From NCBI GenBank assembly GCA_963931925.1, contig OZ007571.1, forward strand, positions 34,722,233 through 34,786,232: 64,000 nucleotides of DNA, read 5' to 3'. This DNA comes from Onchidella celtica. Taxonomy: Eukaryota; Mollusca; Gastropoda; Systellommatophora; Onchidiidae. A program made the position numbers and the translations under genes. Below the pieces are notes generated by a model. The model saw only the letters and a list, made by a program, of their open reading frames with translations. It made no database searches and was not told the origin of the DNA. Within the stretch, counting starts at the first letter, position 1, and every line of letters starts with the position of its first letter. Shown piece by piece: positions 1 to 13,600 of the stretch.

Positions 1-1714
1 AAAACTGTCAAACAGGAAAGATATCAGCAACAATTTACTACATATGTTGTAATTATACATGGCTAGCAAGAGCACATGGGAAACTTTTCGCAAGAGAGGA
101 ATTGCAAGTTGAAAATATAATCTGGAACACATAATACATTTACTGAGTCCATTATTTTTTTCTTTTTATGGGAAATATGAAACTGAATTTAACAAAAAGT
201 AGAAAGAAAAAATGCCCCCATCAGACATGCTGCATTTATCAGTAGTTTATAACCCCTTTCTTGTCCCAAGCAAATACAGAACAAAAGTACCTTGCAAGAA
301 TAAGCAACATCAAGTAGTCAAAAGTGAAAAGAGCATCACTTTTCACAGAATCCACCACCTAAGGAAGGGAACAAATTTTGACAACAGTTATATAAAAGAT
401 CTATAGATCTATATCTGATATTTCCATGTTTTTCAAAAAAAAAAAAAAAAAAAAAAGGTAAAAAAAAAACCATTATCAACCACTCTCTATGATTAAATCA
501 CCTAAAAATTCATCAAATTTTATGCAATTAAGTTATTGCATCTCTGATGGTTCTCTTAATGCCTGATAATATCTAAAAATAACGGTCTATAAAAGATCCA
601 CAAATCCACATGTTGGGACTTAATACCGTTCTTGAAAGTGCAAAATAGTGAATTCTCTGCAAGCTTAATACAACCAGCTGGTATAAGGACTTTGAAGCAA
701 CTGGACAACTATAAAGTAAATACTTAATACAAAGTCTCAAACTATTCAAATTCAGTCAGAACACTGCCAGGCCAGCATTGAAACTAGAACATTTCTCCCA
801 ACCAATGTCTCTTTAACAGTTAAAAGTGAATCACATTTTTTCTATACGTTGTTGGACCTTTACATCCATCCTTTTACAGCTGCTGCCGATCCAAGGCCAG
901 TGGACATGATCAATCAGATTTTTTTCACTTGGCATGTCAGAGGAGGGTAAATGAGATGAACTTCAAAAAAAATTCTCTAAGCACACGAGCAATATGTCAC
1001 TTCACTGGCAAGTGATATGTAGCTTCATTGTTGCCATTTATGGAGACAATAAGCAATCTCCATCTATCTGTACATACTTTCAGTGTCATTATCTAAAATC
1101 AAGTTATATAAATTTGCTATGAAACTAAAGATATATAATAAAAAAAAACAAATATATCAACAGTGGGTTCAAGTTACAGACATGTACATCAGTAAAGCTG
1201 TACTCATTCTCCTTTATCCTTTGCTTTTTACTGGGATGTAAACAAAGAGGAACAATGGTAACACGACCCTCTTGCAGCAAAACAAAACATGCTGTCTAAA
1301 ATGCACATTCTCCAGTTAAAAAATTTGAAAATGAATCGCAAGAGACAAACACAATTTCTAAAGCTATCTCCCAAAAATGAAATCCATTCCATCTCAGAAT
1401 TATTTTCTTAAGAAAAAAAAAATGAACTAGGTTTTCAGGACATAAAAGACTAAAACTCCAATACAAATTAGTTCAAGTGCTCTCTCTCTCTCTCTTTAAG
1501 TGCCGGATCTGTAACAGATATTGACGATCACGGTTCGCCACTCATTCCTCCGCTCGGATGCCTCAAAAAGCCCATACTTTCCTGGTTTTTCCCTGTTGCC
1601 CATCTGTTCAAACACTCTTAATATGTTATTCTTTGTCTACCTCTGCTTTTTTGCTCTCTATTTTTCTAGTTAGAGCAAAGTGCTACATATGCTAATAAAA
1701 AAATCAACATTTAC
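1..1714. other. Non-coding stretch inside the leftmost gene
   Basis: A/T-rich sequence with no open frame that looks coding on either strand. It follows the splice donor (gtaaat on the minus strand) of the last exon seen of the minus-strand gene, so it is most simply intron, with the remaining exons beyond the left edge. It holds an A-rich run near 437-470 and a short CT run near 1481-1495. I see nothing else in it. Confidence 0.6.
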
Positions 1715-4700
1715 CTGAGCCACAACCAGGCGAGATTTGATTGATTTCTTGAATTCGCTAACTTTCTCAGCAAGCTTGGTTTCCCTAGGAGCAATAGTTA
1801 CACACATTTAAAATGCAAAAGGGTACACAGACAATTATGTGAAATAATTAAGATTTCACTCAGCATGTCTTTTTGTTCTCATTATATCATTTTAGTGTTA
1901 ATGAATATCAAAATAAACAAATACAAGGAAATGTATGACTTTGTTAAAAAAAAATATATAAGCTGGCAGTAACAGATAGCTGAATTCGTCTATCTCTTTT
2001 TCATCCAATTGCTGTCTAAGGAATGTTTGCTTGTGTTTCTTCAGATAAATTTCTCATAACTTGCTCCATTTCTGAGCTTTGTGAAATGATTTAAATGACA
2101 AAATGCAAGAGGCATACTATAAATGTACTAAAATTTGCAGTAAAACCAAACCCTGACTTCAAGTTGATTTGACATGGTGCAAATTACTCATAATGATGTC
2201 TAAGATCTGTACCTGCTTTTATTCAAACTATTTCGATCCATCTGAAATGTATTACGGTACATGTAACCCTTTCCATAACTAATGACTGCATCTGCTGACT
2301 ACAAAAGAATATGATGTTTTTTGTCTCAATAAAAAGGAGTACAATATGTTGCATAACTTAAATTTCAAATTACACACTCCTTGCCAAAGCGTTACCAAAA
2401 TGTGAATTTATCTCACTCCTGATTTTTTTGAATGGGGCAAAAATATTGCATGACTTTAAATATCTTGATGATTTGGGGAGGAGAGGAAGGGACAAATTGG
2501 GTTTACGGTGTTTATTTTTCTGGGACTCTGTTTCTGCCAATCAATTAATTAGCTCTTCCAGTAGTATTAATATAGCACTGTTTTCTTTTCTTTGAGTCTT
2601 GATCAAATCCCTTGAAAATGAAAGCACAGATGAGGAGGCACTTAAAAAAATGAAAGACAAATTGGAAATATCATGAAATTTCACAGAAAATCATCGCTAG
2701 GCACAGCACAAAAGTAGGTAACTCATGCGCAGGCATAAAGATGTCTGCTGTATCACATTATAGCCACATATATATACACCATAAACCAATAGTAGAAGAA
2801 AGTTCATTTTAACAGTGTCTCCCTGCAAAAATCCATATCAGTATCTCAAAAAGGCTTTTATAAGCTGCAATATCCTCCAAGCTTGTGATGGACAACAAGA
2901 GGAGAGGTGGGGAACAATAATTGGAATTATTTTGTTCCGAGCAATATGATTCTGTATCAAAATGATAATGATCAGTCCCAATGTTTATCACTACACTCGT
3001 AAAGGCAAAAATGGAGGAACGGGTATGGTGCATGAAATTTCAAACTTCTAGCAAAATCTTGCACTCCACTGTCTCTCCAAATATAACATCTAAATGTAGT
3101 TTACATAATAAATTTCTTACGATTGGAAATTTCCACCGAAAACAATTATTTTCTAAATTTCACTTTAAAAAAAAACAAAAAACATGTGATTGCAAGTATT
3201 TAACAAGAAGTTCTCAAGAAATGACTAATGTCTGATTTTCAGACATCTGTCTTTGGCAAAGCTTTAAGAATAAATTTAAAAGTGAATTGGCAAGTTATAC
3301 AGCTGGTCACATAATGTTTTGCTGATGATTAATCCTGCTTGTTTAAAGACAATGATGGATGAAGATTTCACATTCTGAAAACTTGTCATAAACAATGTTT
3401 AGAAGTGATGAATCAAGCTGAGGAATGGTAAAGTAGGTGATGATCACTTGACATTTAACAGAAGGGAATTTGATAAAAATACCTACAGGCTTTCGTCTTC
3501 ATTTCTGCAGAGGAATATTCAGATTATTCTACATTGTCAGCATCACGCTAAAGCACAAAATATGCTGTCTGCAGCAAATTCTAAATAAACAGAATTGCTG
3601 AATGTGCAAATGTATGACAAAAATCTGTGGTGAAAAATATACATTGGGTTACACAATGGACGACACCTGACTACATAAGCAGAAAGAGAGTAAGTGAACT
3701 GAAAACATAACTTGCTCAATACAGTTGCCACTTTGAGGCATTACTTTTGCCTTAGGGAGAGCCCCAAGTAGCCACAATTCCTCCTTAGGCATATACATTT
3801 TGTTGTCTGCACCATAGCTTTTGGATAAATGGTGCAGATACAGTTTACTAAACATAAAGCTGAAAATTATATTTATAATATTCTAAGCTCTCCATATTGT
3901 ATGAATGATCCAAGTTTTTACTGAAACAGATACACAAATATGATCCTGTGCATTTATAAAACACACAAATAGCTGCACTTGTTAAAATACAATTTTAAAT
4001 GCTGCCCAAAACAGAAATATTTACAAGAACAGTAACATCCGTGACATCAGTTTTTCCCACTACCACTTTTTAAGAATTGCTGAATGAAAAACATGATATA
4101 AAAATCACACAGCCTTCTCTCTATGAGCTACAAAGTCTAACACAAGCAGCCAAGAGTATGCAAGCTTCCCAGGCCTATCTACTCAGGGGTGGGAATTGTA
4201 CTAAAAAAAAAAAATAATAAAAAGAAATACTGCTACACCACAAGACAAAATCACTTTAAATCTTAAGAAAAGACAAGCTGCAATTATTTGACTCACTTTT
4301 CAAGCATTCGCTTCAGTTGTTCAGCCTGCTGCTCCTCTGGTATACTTGCAATGCTGATTGAAGCAGGGAAGACACTGAGGATGGATGTGTTAGATGATAT
4401 TAGGAGTACTCTACTCAAGAGTATATTTGTTTTTTACTTCTCGGTGCCGAATCAGCACATGACAAATACTTAGCTGAATGTCCAAATTAAGAATAAAGAT
4501 GAAATAAAAATGTCCTCTCTCAACAAATGATATTTGTACGTCTAATTGATCTTAAATTTTCACTCGTCTAATGTCATCTGTGACATTATCCAAATAAAGG
4601 TTTAGTATCTCAACTCTTTTTTCATATCCATATAATTTAATCAGGTACATGCAGTAAGAAAAAATACTCAGGTCTTGAACAGCAACAGTATACTTATGCC

Positions 4701-7347
4701 AGCCAGTTATCCACTTTCATTTACCTTACCTGAATACTGACTGACATGATTAGTCTTAAGACTGCATGAAAGCAGGCATACTCTTCTAATAACCAACTGT
4801 TGAATTTGCATACCTGATGGAGCTCTTGTTGATGACACCTATTTTAAGATAAGAGAGGCGATCTAAGATTTCTTCACATCTCACTCCATCTCCAGCAATG
4901 AACATACCCTGAAAACAATAACTGCAATTCAGGCTGTAATTCAAGAAAAGTAAATATAAAATATGTTGTTACAAGCACAGCAAACAATCAGTGTTGGAGG
5001 TTAATAGGCTGGTACTGAAACAGAGGGTTTTAAAAGTCTGAATTCTCAATAGCTAATTCACTCTGTTTGATTTTTTTTCAGTCATTGCTGTTTAAGTCTA
5101 ATATTCAAGAAATGACATCTATTTTCTTACTCAATATTTTGGTCTGGTCTATTTTGGGTTATAAAGGGCTTAGTTCAAGGTTGAAGTGTGCCAATAGAAA
5201 GAAAGGTAGACAGCAATGAAGAAGAATCTTGAAAAGCTGTTAGCAACAAACAAAAACAACAAAAGAGAACAAAAACTATTTTATAAATTAAACAAAAAAT
5301 CAATTCAAAATGAAAAAAAACCTTAAAAATACAACATACAAGCTTTTGGTCCCAAGGACAATTGTCAGGTTACAAAAAGAAACCTGAAATACATGCCTAA
5401 AAAAATTGTAAAGAATCTAAAAAAAAAAAACCACTTAGCACTGCTTTGCAACAGCATTTCCTCGCACAAATTTTGAATTTTAACTGCATTTCTTTGAAGG
5501 GAAGGTGAAACACAGTCTATGGTAAATTCGACTCACCACATAAATGTGATCCTCTGAAAGACTCCAGTGAATACCAGTCACACCTAGTGCATCCAAAGCT
5601 GCTTTCACTTTCTGGCAATAGAATTAATTGTACAGGATGAATGAAACACATTTTGCCATGTGATAAAAAAAGATATATCACTGAGAGAAGTTAAGTCAAT
5701 TAATGGATGAACAAATCCTGTCTTAAAACAAATATCTACTAGTAAGCTGTCTATAAATGACTATTTGCTGAATTATCCCCTTGACTTAACCACTTCAAAA
5801 ATTAATGGCAGGTCACAAAATGAGAACTCGGAATTTACCTCCCTGACACCTCACTCCATGAACTTTATTTACGATAATATTGATCAAACTACACAGCTAT
5901 TTCTCTACTGTATCCACAACATACCAATTTGTATTTATTTTCATATCTCCACACAGACTGGCCCTGTCAGTTATTTGAATGGTGCAATTTGAGTGCTGAA
6001 TATTGATATTTACCAATGGTTGTGCTAGGGTCTCCTAATCTCCCTATAGTGTCTGCAATGTGCCCTTCCAACCTAATCTCATACACTGATGTACAACTAA
6101 AAGACATGATGTAATTTGATTTCAGCATCATGAAATATTTTGATATTGCACAGCTGTACTGTTCTTCTCTGTGGCTTGGTCCTTACCTCAATAAGACTCC
6201 AGTCTTCAGTCAAAAAGTGAACATATTCATCATAATCCACTGAAGACTCTTTTTGCTGCTCTTTCTCTTCCTCTGAAGACTCTTTTTGCTGCTCTTTGTC
6301 TTTCTGTGACTCACCATTCTCTTTATCATCTACACTTTTGACTTTCTTTGCTTCATCTGCATCTACAGTGGTAACTTCCTTTACCTCTTCAGTATCAGCA
6401 ATATTGACATTTTCTTTTTCAGTGTTTTCATTCTCCCCTTCAGCTTCACTCCTGTTCTGTTCAGCACCTTTCTCCCCTTGTGCTGCAGAGTCTTCTTTAT
6501 CTGAGGAATGGTTACTTCCCTCAGGGAGTGAGATTTTCACTGATCTGAGATTTTTACTATCAGTATCAGGCTTCTTTTTAGAAGTTCCGTCTGCAGACTT
6601 CAGAATAGAAGTATCCTGTGATGGTTTACTTTGTCCAACATCAGATTTCAGACTGATAGTGTCTCCTGCAGGTTTACCAACAGAACCAATGGATTTCAGA
6701 CTGACAGTTTCAGCTCCTGCCTTCCCACTCCTAAATAATATGTTCGCCAGTTTTCTCTTCTTGGTAATCTTTCCCTTCTCACTGTCCAAGTCTTCATTTT
6801 TGAAATTCCAGCCACCAGTATCAACATCAGTGCTGTCAACATCTGGTAAAACTTCAGTTGTCTCACCTAGGAGAAATAATACAAATTTTGCTTCAATTCA
6901 TGACAACCTTCCTGCTTAAATGTCAAATTTCCAAAGTGTGGATAGCACAGATTTACATTTGTTCGTAGAACTTATTTATTTGTGGGCCTCACTGTAAATG
7001 AAATAAACAACTATCAAGCTAATGAAAATCTGAGACAACCAAATACTGGTACTCCAAACTTTAAACAGTGGGAATCCAAAGATATGTTCCTCTTTATATT
7101 ATTTTTTCTGTCATACTTGTCAAACGACTCAAAGATACCTGTATTTTAAATCCTTCCCATAACATCATTTCTCAAACTGACAGAAATGTTGCCTACCTTT
7201 TTCTCCTTCCTCCTCTCCCTTCTCTTCAGCTTCCACTGCAGTTTTGTCATCTATTTCCTCTTCCTTTTCTTCTTCATTTTTATCTATCAAAATTGCCTCC
7301 TTTTTCTCTCGAGCAGGGACACAAACCACAAACAGAACTTTGGCCAT
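1715..7347 (-). CDS. Six-exon 5' part of a gene, tentatively DUF389-like (3' end beyond the window)
   Basis: Six coding exons join in phase with GT-AG junctions: 7347-7197 (start MAKVLFVVCV), 6866-6187, 5611-5537, 4908-4814, 4374-4297 and 1784-1715. The first ATG follows no longer upstream open frame. Residues 1-50 form a short hydrophobic beta-like strand and then an acidic tail. Exon 2 is a long Ser/Glu/Lys-rich linker. Exons 3-6 encode a folded-looking stretch with VKAALDALG, GVRCEEILDRL, IGVINKSSISVFP and FKKSIKSRLVVAQ. The order of a beta-alpha unit, a GxxxxSxSVxP strand and a basic SxxxRxxVxQ segment recalls the region before the membrane domain of DUF389 proteins. That match is from memory and tentative. 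The predicted membrane exons should lie left of position 1. The function is unknown. Transcription is divergent from STK11. Confidence 0.72.
6187..6866 (-). CDS. Exon 2 of the DUF389-like gene: low-complexity linker with internal repeats
   Basis: This 680-base exon has acceptor ctag at its 5' side and donor gtaagg at its 3' side. It encodes a hydrophilic linker. Near its start are three imperfect repeats of about 16 residues (TVSLKSIGSVGKPAGD, TISLKSDVGQSKPSQD, TSILKSADGTSKKKPD). Downstream are an acidic stretch and a duplicated KEQQKESS motif. The duplication is also visible in the DNA around 6240-6300. The exon ends with a hydrophobic segment, EYVHFLTEDWSLIE, that begins the folded domain. 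The long open frame on the opposite strand here is only its shadow. Confidence 0.8.
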
Positions 7348-9804
7348 AGAGAGTGTGTTTTAATGTCCTCTCAAGAGTTAGATGACCATGTTACGAATTG
7401 TCCTTGACCTCCGATCCTGTGAACAATATCAATTGCTTTACTGCATATTAAGCATGTGGTCTACAACTAACATTTTCTACTGCCATAAAGAAAACAATGA
7501 CAATAAGTTTTCCACTGTGTGTTGATAGTACTTTTTCATGTGATGGGAAGATTTACCAAGCATACTTAGTGTCAAAAAACTATATTTACATGTGCTTGGC
7601 TATGTGATATCTTATGTTGGAACTAAACAGAAACCCAGCTAGCTGTTCCTTGATGTTTTCACTATAAATCAGCATTATTAATTAAAGCATTACCGTAAGT
7701 ATACAAAAACAAAACAGTGAAATTAAATTATATCACCATTATTCAAGACAGAGTTACTTGCAGGCAGTGTTGTTCTATGCAAAAAAGGAGCGTGCGTATT
7801 CAATCTGAGATCCTCCAGTTTTGGTTTGACCATTACAGATTTGGCTTCTTCTACACATGATCAGCATAGCTGACACCAAACCAATAAGTGTATGGTTTAT
7901 ACTCGTGAGTGAAGCCCAGAAATTTCTTTTCAGAAGAATTTTAAAACAAATTAAAAACATGATATATTCTGGCAAGTTATCCTTGCTACTATTGTGCTCA
8001 AATTCATGAAAAAAAAGTGATTAAAATACAAAAAACCTAACAAAACCTGTTAGGCTGAATATTAATCACTATTAGGCCTACTAGTAGCATGCAACCGGTA
8101 TTCCTCTAAAAAACATAATTACTAGCATCAGGCAATAGGTAATCCCTGTTCAGACTACTACCACCACGATCATCATCCGGGGACAAAGCTGAATACTAAC
8201 ATTCAATAGCTCAAAGTTTTTTACCCTCAATTAATAGGCTTGACCAGTGATTGATATGACATGGCAGAATCTCTGTGATGCAGACAGCTCTTTTATGAAA
8301 CCCTTTTTAGCTTTTTAGAACATAAATATTCCTGAGTTAAGCAGTACAGTGTAGGTCCACTGACATGATATAAAGTAATGGTACCAGTACAGCAGTAGTA
8401 CCTCTACAATGCAGGTCTATGCACAAACAGGGAAGTAGGAAGTCCTGCTTGCTTAATATCAGTAAAATCCTTTTTAAGTGCTTCCTTTTTCACGAGGTAA
8501 ATTGCACTTTCACAGCAAATAATGTTCTGGAAAGCCAAGACATGAATAACACTGTGAATAACCATACACCACATTATGCAACAAAAATTTCTTATAGAAT
8601 CCAATAAAAAATTTGGCCACGAACTACCGGCCGACTCAGAGCAGAAAGAGAGAGAGAGAAAGGTGGGGGGAGGGGGGGATGCCACTGTTTCGGTTAAAGC
8701 GTTCTGATATAGACTGGTATGAATAAAAGTTCTTCTGATACCGGTACATCAAATGTACCACATAAAGTAGTTGCCAATGTAGCAGTGCCTACGCAGCAAC
8801 AGAGCAGCCTCTAGATCTAAATCCAGATTTCGCTAATCTAAACCACTTTTCTCTGTGTCGTGAGAAAACGCACGCAACAAAAGCGGGTTCCCACTGGCTT
8901 TGGGCCAGCATCATTAATGCCACTTCCACGACGATGTTTCTTCCGTTCAACCTGTTTGGTCATAAAATGTTAAAAGCGAAGCAGTGTAACTCAACTATTC
9001 AAGCACATCCCCTACCAACTAAAAATGTGAATTATTTTTATCTCCTAATCCTTGCCATTTACGCCCCTTGGAGTCGCTGCAAAACTTGAACACACAGAAA
9101 GAACTAAGAGGTTTGTTGTTGTTGTGAATTAATTTTATTTCTTATATTCATGTCTAAATTTGTACGAAGCCCGTTGTTTGTATACATGATATCAAAATAA
9201 AATTATCTCACTGATACTCCAACTTTCTTTCAAACACAAGAAGTGGTGGAATGAACGAGCAAAATGTTATTTCGTACCCATGTTCGTACCCTGCCGCTTA
9301 ATGTTAAAGCCAGTACAGCAGTTTTAAAGTAGGAAGTAATTAACGATTTGAAGGGGGTTAGCAGTATCATGGCAACTTTAAACTATAAAAATTCTATATC
9401 ATCGTGTAATAGGCAATGGTGATTATTGTGTTTAGTATTAACCTTGGTGGATGACCTATGTAAGACATTCGTCTGGTAATACATGTACATCATTTCTTTC
9501 GTGATTATAGCCTACCGATTTAACAAATAGCCAACGCTCGCTGCATGAGGGTAGTCAAGCTGATCATTTCTGGCCAAACAACAGTGCTCATCTGTTGTTA
9601 TTGGAATTTTTTTTATTTTTGGGATAGGAAAGAACATAATTGACGGATAAATATAGAATTTCACAAAAAATATAATTATTTTCAAAGTAATAGCCTAACA
9701 AAGATATATAGATCAATCGTGAAATCCATATTTAACCAGGAATAAAGAAAATGCATGTATATAATGTAACCTGAATAAAAAGGAGTGATTGAAAGAGAGA
9801 GATT

Positions 9805-9901
<97 letters not shown>

Positions 9902-10363
9902 AGATAGGAAGAGAGATGGATAGACAGACAGACAGAAAGCAGTGCTAGCTAAACCCCACCAGTCCGTCATGACATTCAGTGAAAGGCAAAATGCATGGCC
10001 ATCAATTTATTGTAATGTTAATAAGGAAGTAAATTGCTAAATTAGGCTAATAAAGATCGAGTAATGTACCAAACAGTTGTAAGCAGCACAACTACGAGGG
10101 TGTGTATATTTCATTACATGGATTGCGTCTGATTTTTTTCTTTCATTTCTCCCACCGCAAATTCTAGGGAGCGGCCGATTCAATTAAGACACGAGTGGAA
10201 ACACTCCCCAAAATTTGTTTATCTCTTTTCCTGTTTAGCCTACCTCGTTCTCGTCTGAAACTAACATGGTTGCACTTCCTCTGAGTACAGGATGAAAACA
10301 TTCAAGTGAGAGGAATGCATCTAGAGCATAACAGCGTATTATTAAGCTGTCATACTCTATATT
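7348..10363. other. Divergent intergenic region between the DUF389-like gene and STK11
   Basis: About 3 kb separates the two divergent start codons. It should hold both promoters and any 5' untranslated exons. I cannot place a convincing TATA box or untranslated exon. It contains a purine-rich patch at 8644-8680 and a long GA microsatellite at 9807-9892. No coding sequence is recognisable. Confidence 0.5.
9807..9892. repeat. (GA)n microsatellite
   Basis: About 43 uninterrupted GA units run into a short G run. It lies 470 bp upstream of the STK11 start codon. On the minus strand it creates a spurious Leu/Ser open frame. Such GA/TC tracts can act as promoter elements in animals, but nothing here shows that it does. 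Confidence 0.97.
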
Positions 10364-10692
10364 ATGGACCAAGAAGAATTCGTTCATGGCTCGCTATTGT
10401 GCCAAAATGAAATACCCCTAAGTCCATCAGATAATGCAATGGATCTGTTGGACGATGTTGATGATGGAGACCTTATTATTCACCGGGTCGAATCTGACCA
10501 GGTTGTTTATCAGCCGCAGCGCCATAAAGTTAAATTGATCGGCAAGTATTTAATGGGTGATGTGCTAGGGGAAGGATCATATGGAAAAGTCAAAGAAGTC
10601 CTTGACACAGAAACATTGTGCAGGAGAGCAGTGAAAATCATGAAAAGACGAAAATTGAGAAAAATCCCCAACGGTGAACAGAATGTTCAAAG
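10364..10692 (+). CDS. STK11: STK11 exon 1: N-terminal tail and glycine-rich loop
   Basis: This exon encodes residues 1-109 plus two bases of codon 110. It has an acidic N-terminal tail, then [19 protein letters not shown], which matches the start of the LKB1 kinase domain, the GEGSYGKV loop and the catalytic lysine in RRAVKIMK. The basic stretch [11 protein letters not shown] is also conserved in LKB1. The donor is gtatgt. A 205-bp MITE begins only 47 bp after the donor. Confidence 0.95.
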
Positions 10693-13600
10693 GTATGTTG
10701 TCATTATTATAATGATTAGATCTATTGGTTGGTGTCTCTGGCACTCCTTAAGAGTTGCGGTCCCTAAACTTTTAAGGAGTGCCGTCAGATTGATATGTAA
10801 CGACGTGAGGGTCTAGTCAGTTTGTATCATCGAGGCCGTAGGCCGATGTTCGTCTGGGCAGTAGTCAGATTGACATATCAGGGAAAGCCGCCGGGAACTA
10901 AATAATAGAATTTAAAATAGGGACCGCAACTCTTAAGGAGTGCCCTGTCTCTAGATCTAGATGGAGATCGAGATCTAGATCTAGGCCTAAATTTAGCCTT
11001 TACTAGGAGTACTCTAAGGTTCCAAATAAGCGGGGGGGGACGCTTATTAATTTTCGGATTTTGTGCGCACCCCGACGTTTCTTATTCCGCACCCCCCGTT
11101 TATTTTTTTCAGGATTGTCATGACCAACGGTTTTACTAGATCTAGTAAGAGACTGGTCGTGACCAAAAAAAAAAAAAGGAAGACAAAATTGTCCTTAAAA
11201 TGTAGCAAGCCCGATTAATACACACACGATTCACTGACAGTCTCGTGCGTGAAAATCGGGTCAGGTCATGTGACGTCATGATAGATCTATAGATCTGGTC
11301 CTCCGGTTGGCTGGCGAGTCCATTGCGTGTTTTCCCCTCTTTGCGGTTCGCCCGCGCTTCGAGCGGGGTCTTTCATCTCTCTCTCTCTCTCTCTCTTTCT
11401 GACGGAAGTGGCTTCGCGGGCAAGCAGAGTGGGGAGGATGAGGGGGTCTGACACGAGTGGCTTCGCGCTACAGCTCTACAAGCAAGCTTAGCTTCGGTTT
11501 CGTTTGCACTGCGATCTAGGCCTAGATCTAGTAGCGGATTGAGAAAATGGCGAGCATGAGTTCTAGGCCTAAGTAATTGGATCCGGGGTCAATGTGCCGC
11601 CCCCCTCCCGTTTATTTATTTTGAGCCTCTTGTCCACCCCCCCCCCTATTATTCCGCCCCCCCCCCCCCTTTTATTTGGAACCTTAGAGTAGCACTATCT
11701 TACAGGGAAGTGCAAGTCTATTATTTGTGGTCAAAACTGCAAAGTTAGAGTTTGCTATGCATTTCAGTACTTCGGAAAAGGAACCGTATACATGTCTGAC
11801 TTACACAACTTTAGTCAGGCCTCTCTAGTTTGGCACATAGACAGACCTGCCAACCTTCCCAAATTTTTCGGGAAACTCCCGATTTTGAACTTCTCTCCCG
11901 AAATCCTGAAATCAGTTTTCCCGAAATTGGGATCCATAGAACGAAAGCGCGAAAAAGCTGGAAAGCGAACGGCAACGACGGGAAATAAAAAGAAAATAAT
12001 GCAAACCTTGATTTTGATGAAGCACAAACCGCATGTTTTTCCCTAGCAGAAGATTATGCTGATCTCAGTCAGCCTTAGTTTGAAAATACTTTGCCCGATT
12101 CTCGGCGATTGCCTGCGGACCGATCTAACCTAATCAGCTGCATGTGAAACTGCAATTTGAAGTACTCTGTGAAGATACAACATGCGTCTGGGTACTTCTC
12201 TGCAATGAAAATAGACATCTTCTGTTTCTTGTCAAAATATGGCTGTTTGTTTATGTTTCACGGGTATTACCACTGCATGGAAATCACAAAGCATCGGCTG
12301 TGAAAACTTGTGTAAAATGGCTTTGCCTCAACTGGGCCCATAAGGAATGAATGTCTTTATTTAAAAATCCTGAGAATAGGGATGGAGGTGATGATTTTGA
12401 ACATTATTTGCCATGCAGTACAGTAGTACTAGTAGTAGTAGTGGGGATGAAGATTAAAAGTCAAAGAGATTATATAACAGGGACATTGCTTAGAATGAAG
12501 TTGCCGAACTGGGACAAACCATGAGAGGTATCCCCTCTTCTTCTCAGTTAAGAACTTCAGGTTGTAGTTTAGTAGTTTATTTTGTGTGTTTTCTTCTTCA
12601 TATTCTGTTCTTTTCTTTAAATATATATTGTTTCAATGTAAATCCAGTATGAGTACGATAAGAGTGAAGACAAGAAGGTGGGGGAGATGAGAGATATTTG
12701 GTATTTGTCAGCATACATCTGTATGTTAAAAAAAAAACTGGCTAAAAATTAAAAGCATACATAAGTTGAAAGATTTTTGGATGCACTTTCTTGTCGCTAT
12801 TTCAGTTCAGTTTTTCAGCTTGATTCCTTTTGTTTTAGATGTGATTTTGAAGCAATGATGAACATACCAGCAAGTCAATTTTTAAGGTCATTTGAGTGTG
12901 GGATGGGTGTGTAAAGTCAAAAATGAATGCATTATTAATAATATATTAACCTTCTTTGATCAGTTAAAGCCCTATTACACGTTACGATGGACCGACACTG
13001 GCCGGACAAAATCTGGCCTTTGGCTGTGCCTACGACTAATCGTAGGGTGTTATAAGGAAAATAGCTGTTTTCCCGTTTGGTATGCCGGCTGGCCGACCTC
13101 TTGCCCATCAATTTCCGGTGTATCCTGATATTTTGTCGTATGGTTTGAGTGAATGGTTGGTGCCGCCGCTTGCCTTTGAAGTTTTTCCTCGCCGGGGATG
13201 GCATGTGTCACAAAGCGGAGGTGCAGGCAATGAGACTGCAAATGCGGTTTGCAACCTTGGGATGTTCCGGCCTATGAGGGACTACAACACACCAATGGAA
13301 ACAAGTGCTTTACAGTTAGACACACAATAAATTTATTGGGACACGTGGGATGGGGGCTTAATTAATGTTAGTAAATTAGTCTAAATAACGTGACAGTAAG
13401 GATGGACAAATATTTCATACAGATATAATGACAATGATCAAAAGATAATGCGCGAAAACAATAACCTAGACTAACTACCCTGAAAGAAAAGGTTTCTGAT
13501 TAATACAATGAAATGACAATAAAATGGATTATAATTTGTTACGCTAAAACACAGATAGAAAGGTAGTTGTATATCTCACCGACTCTGCAATCAAAGAACG

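Noticed and set aside
6296..6919. Long plus-strand open frame of 207 codons
   Set aside because: It is antisense to exon 2 of the minus-strand gene, whose splice junctions and phase are consistent. Its Ser/Phe composition is what the complement of a Glu/Lys/Ser-coding region gives.
9713..9970. Minus-strand open frame with Leu/Ser repeats
   Set aside because: Produced entirely by the GA microsatellite.
13050..13330. Overlapping short open frames on both strands
   Set aside because: They cross the boundary of the solo LTR at 13206 and the Harbinger-like end, so they cannot be one gene.
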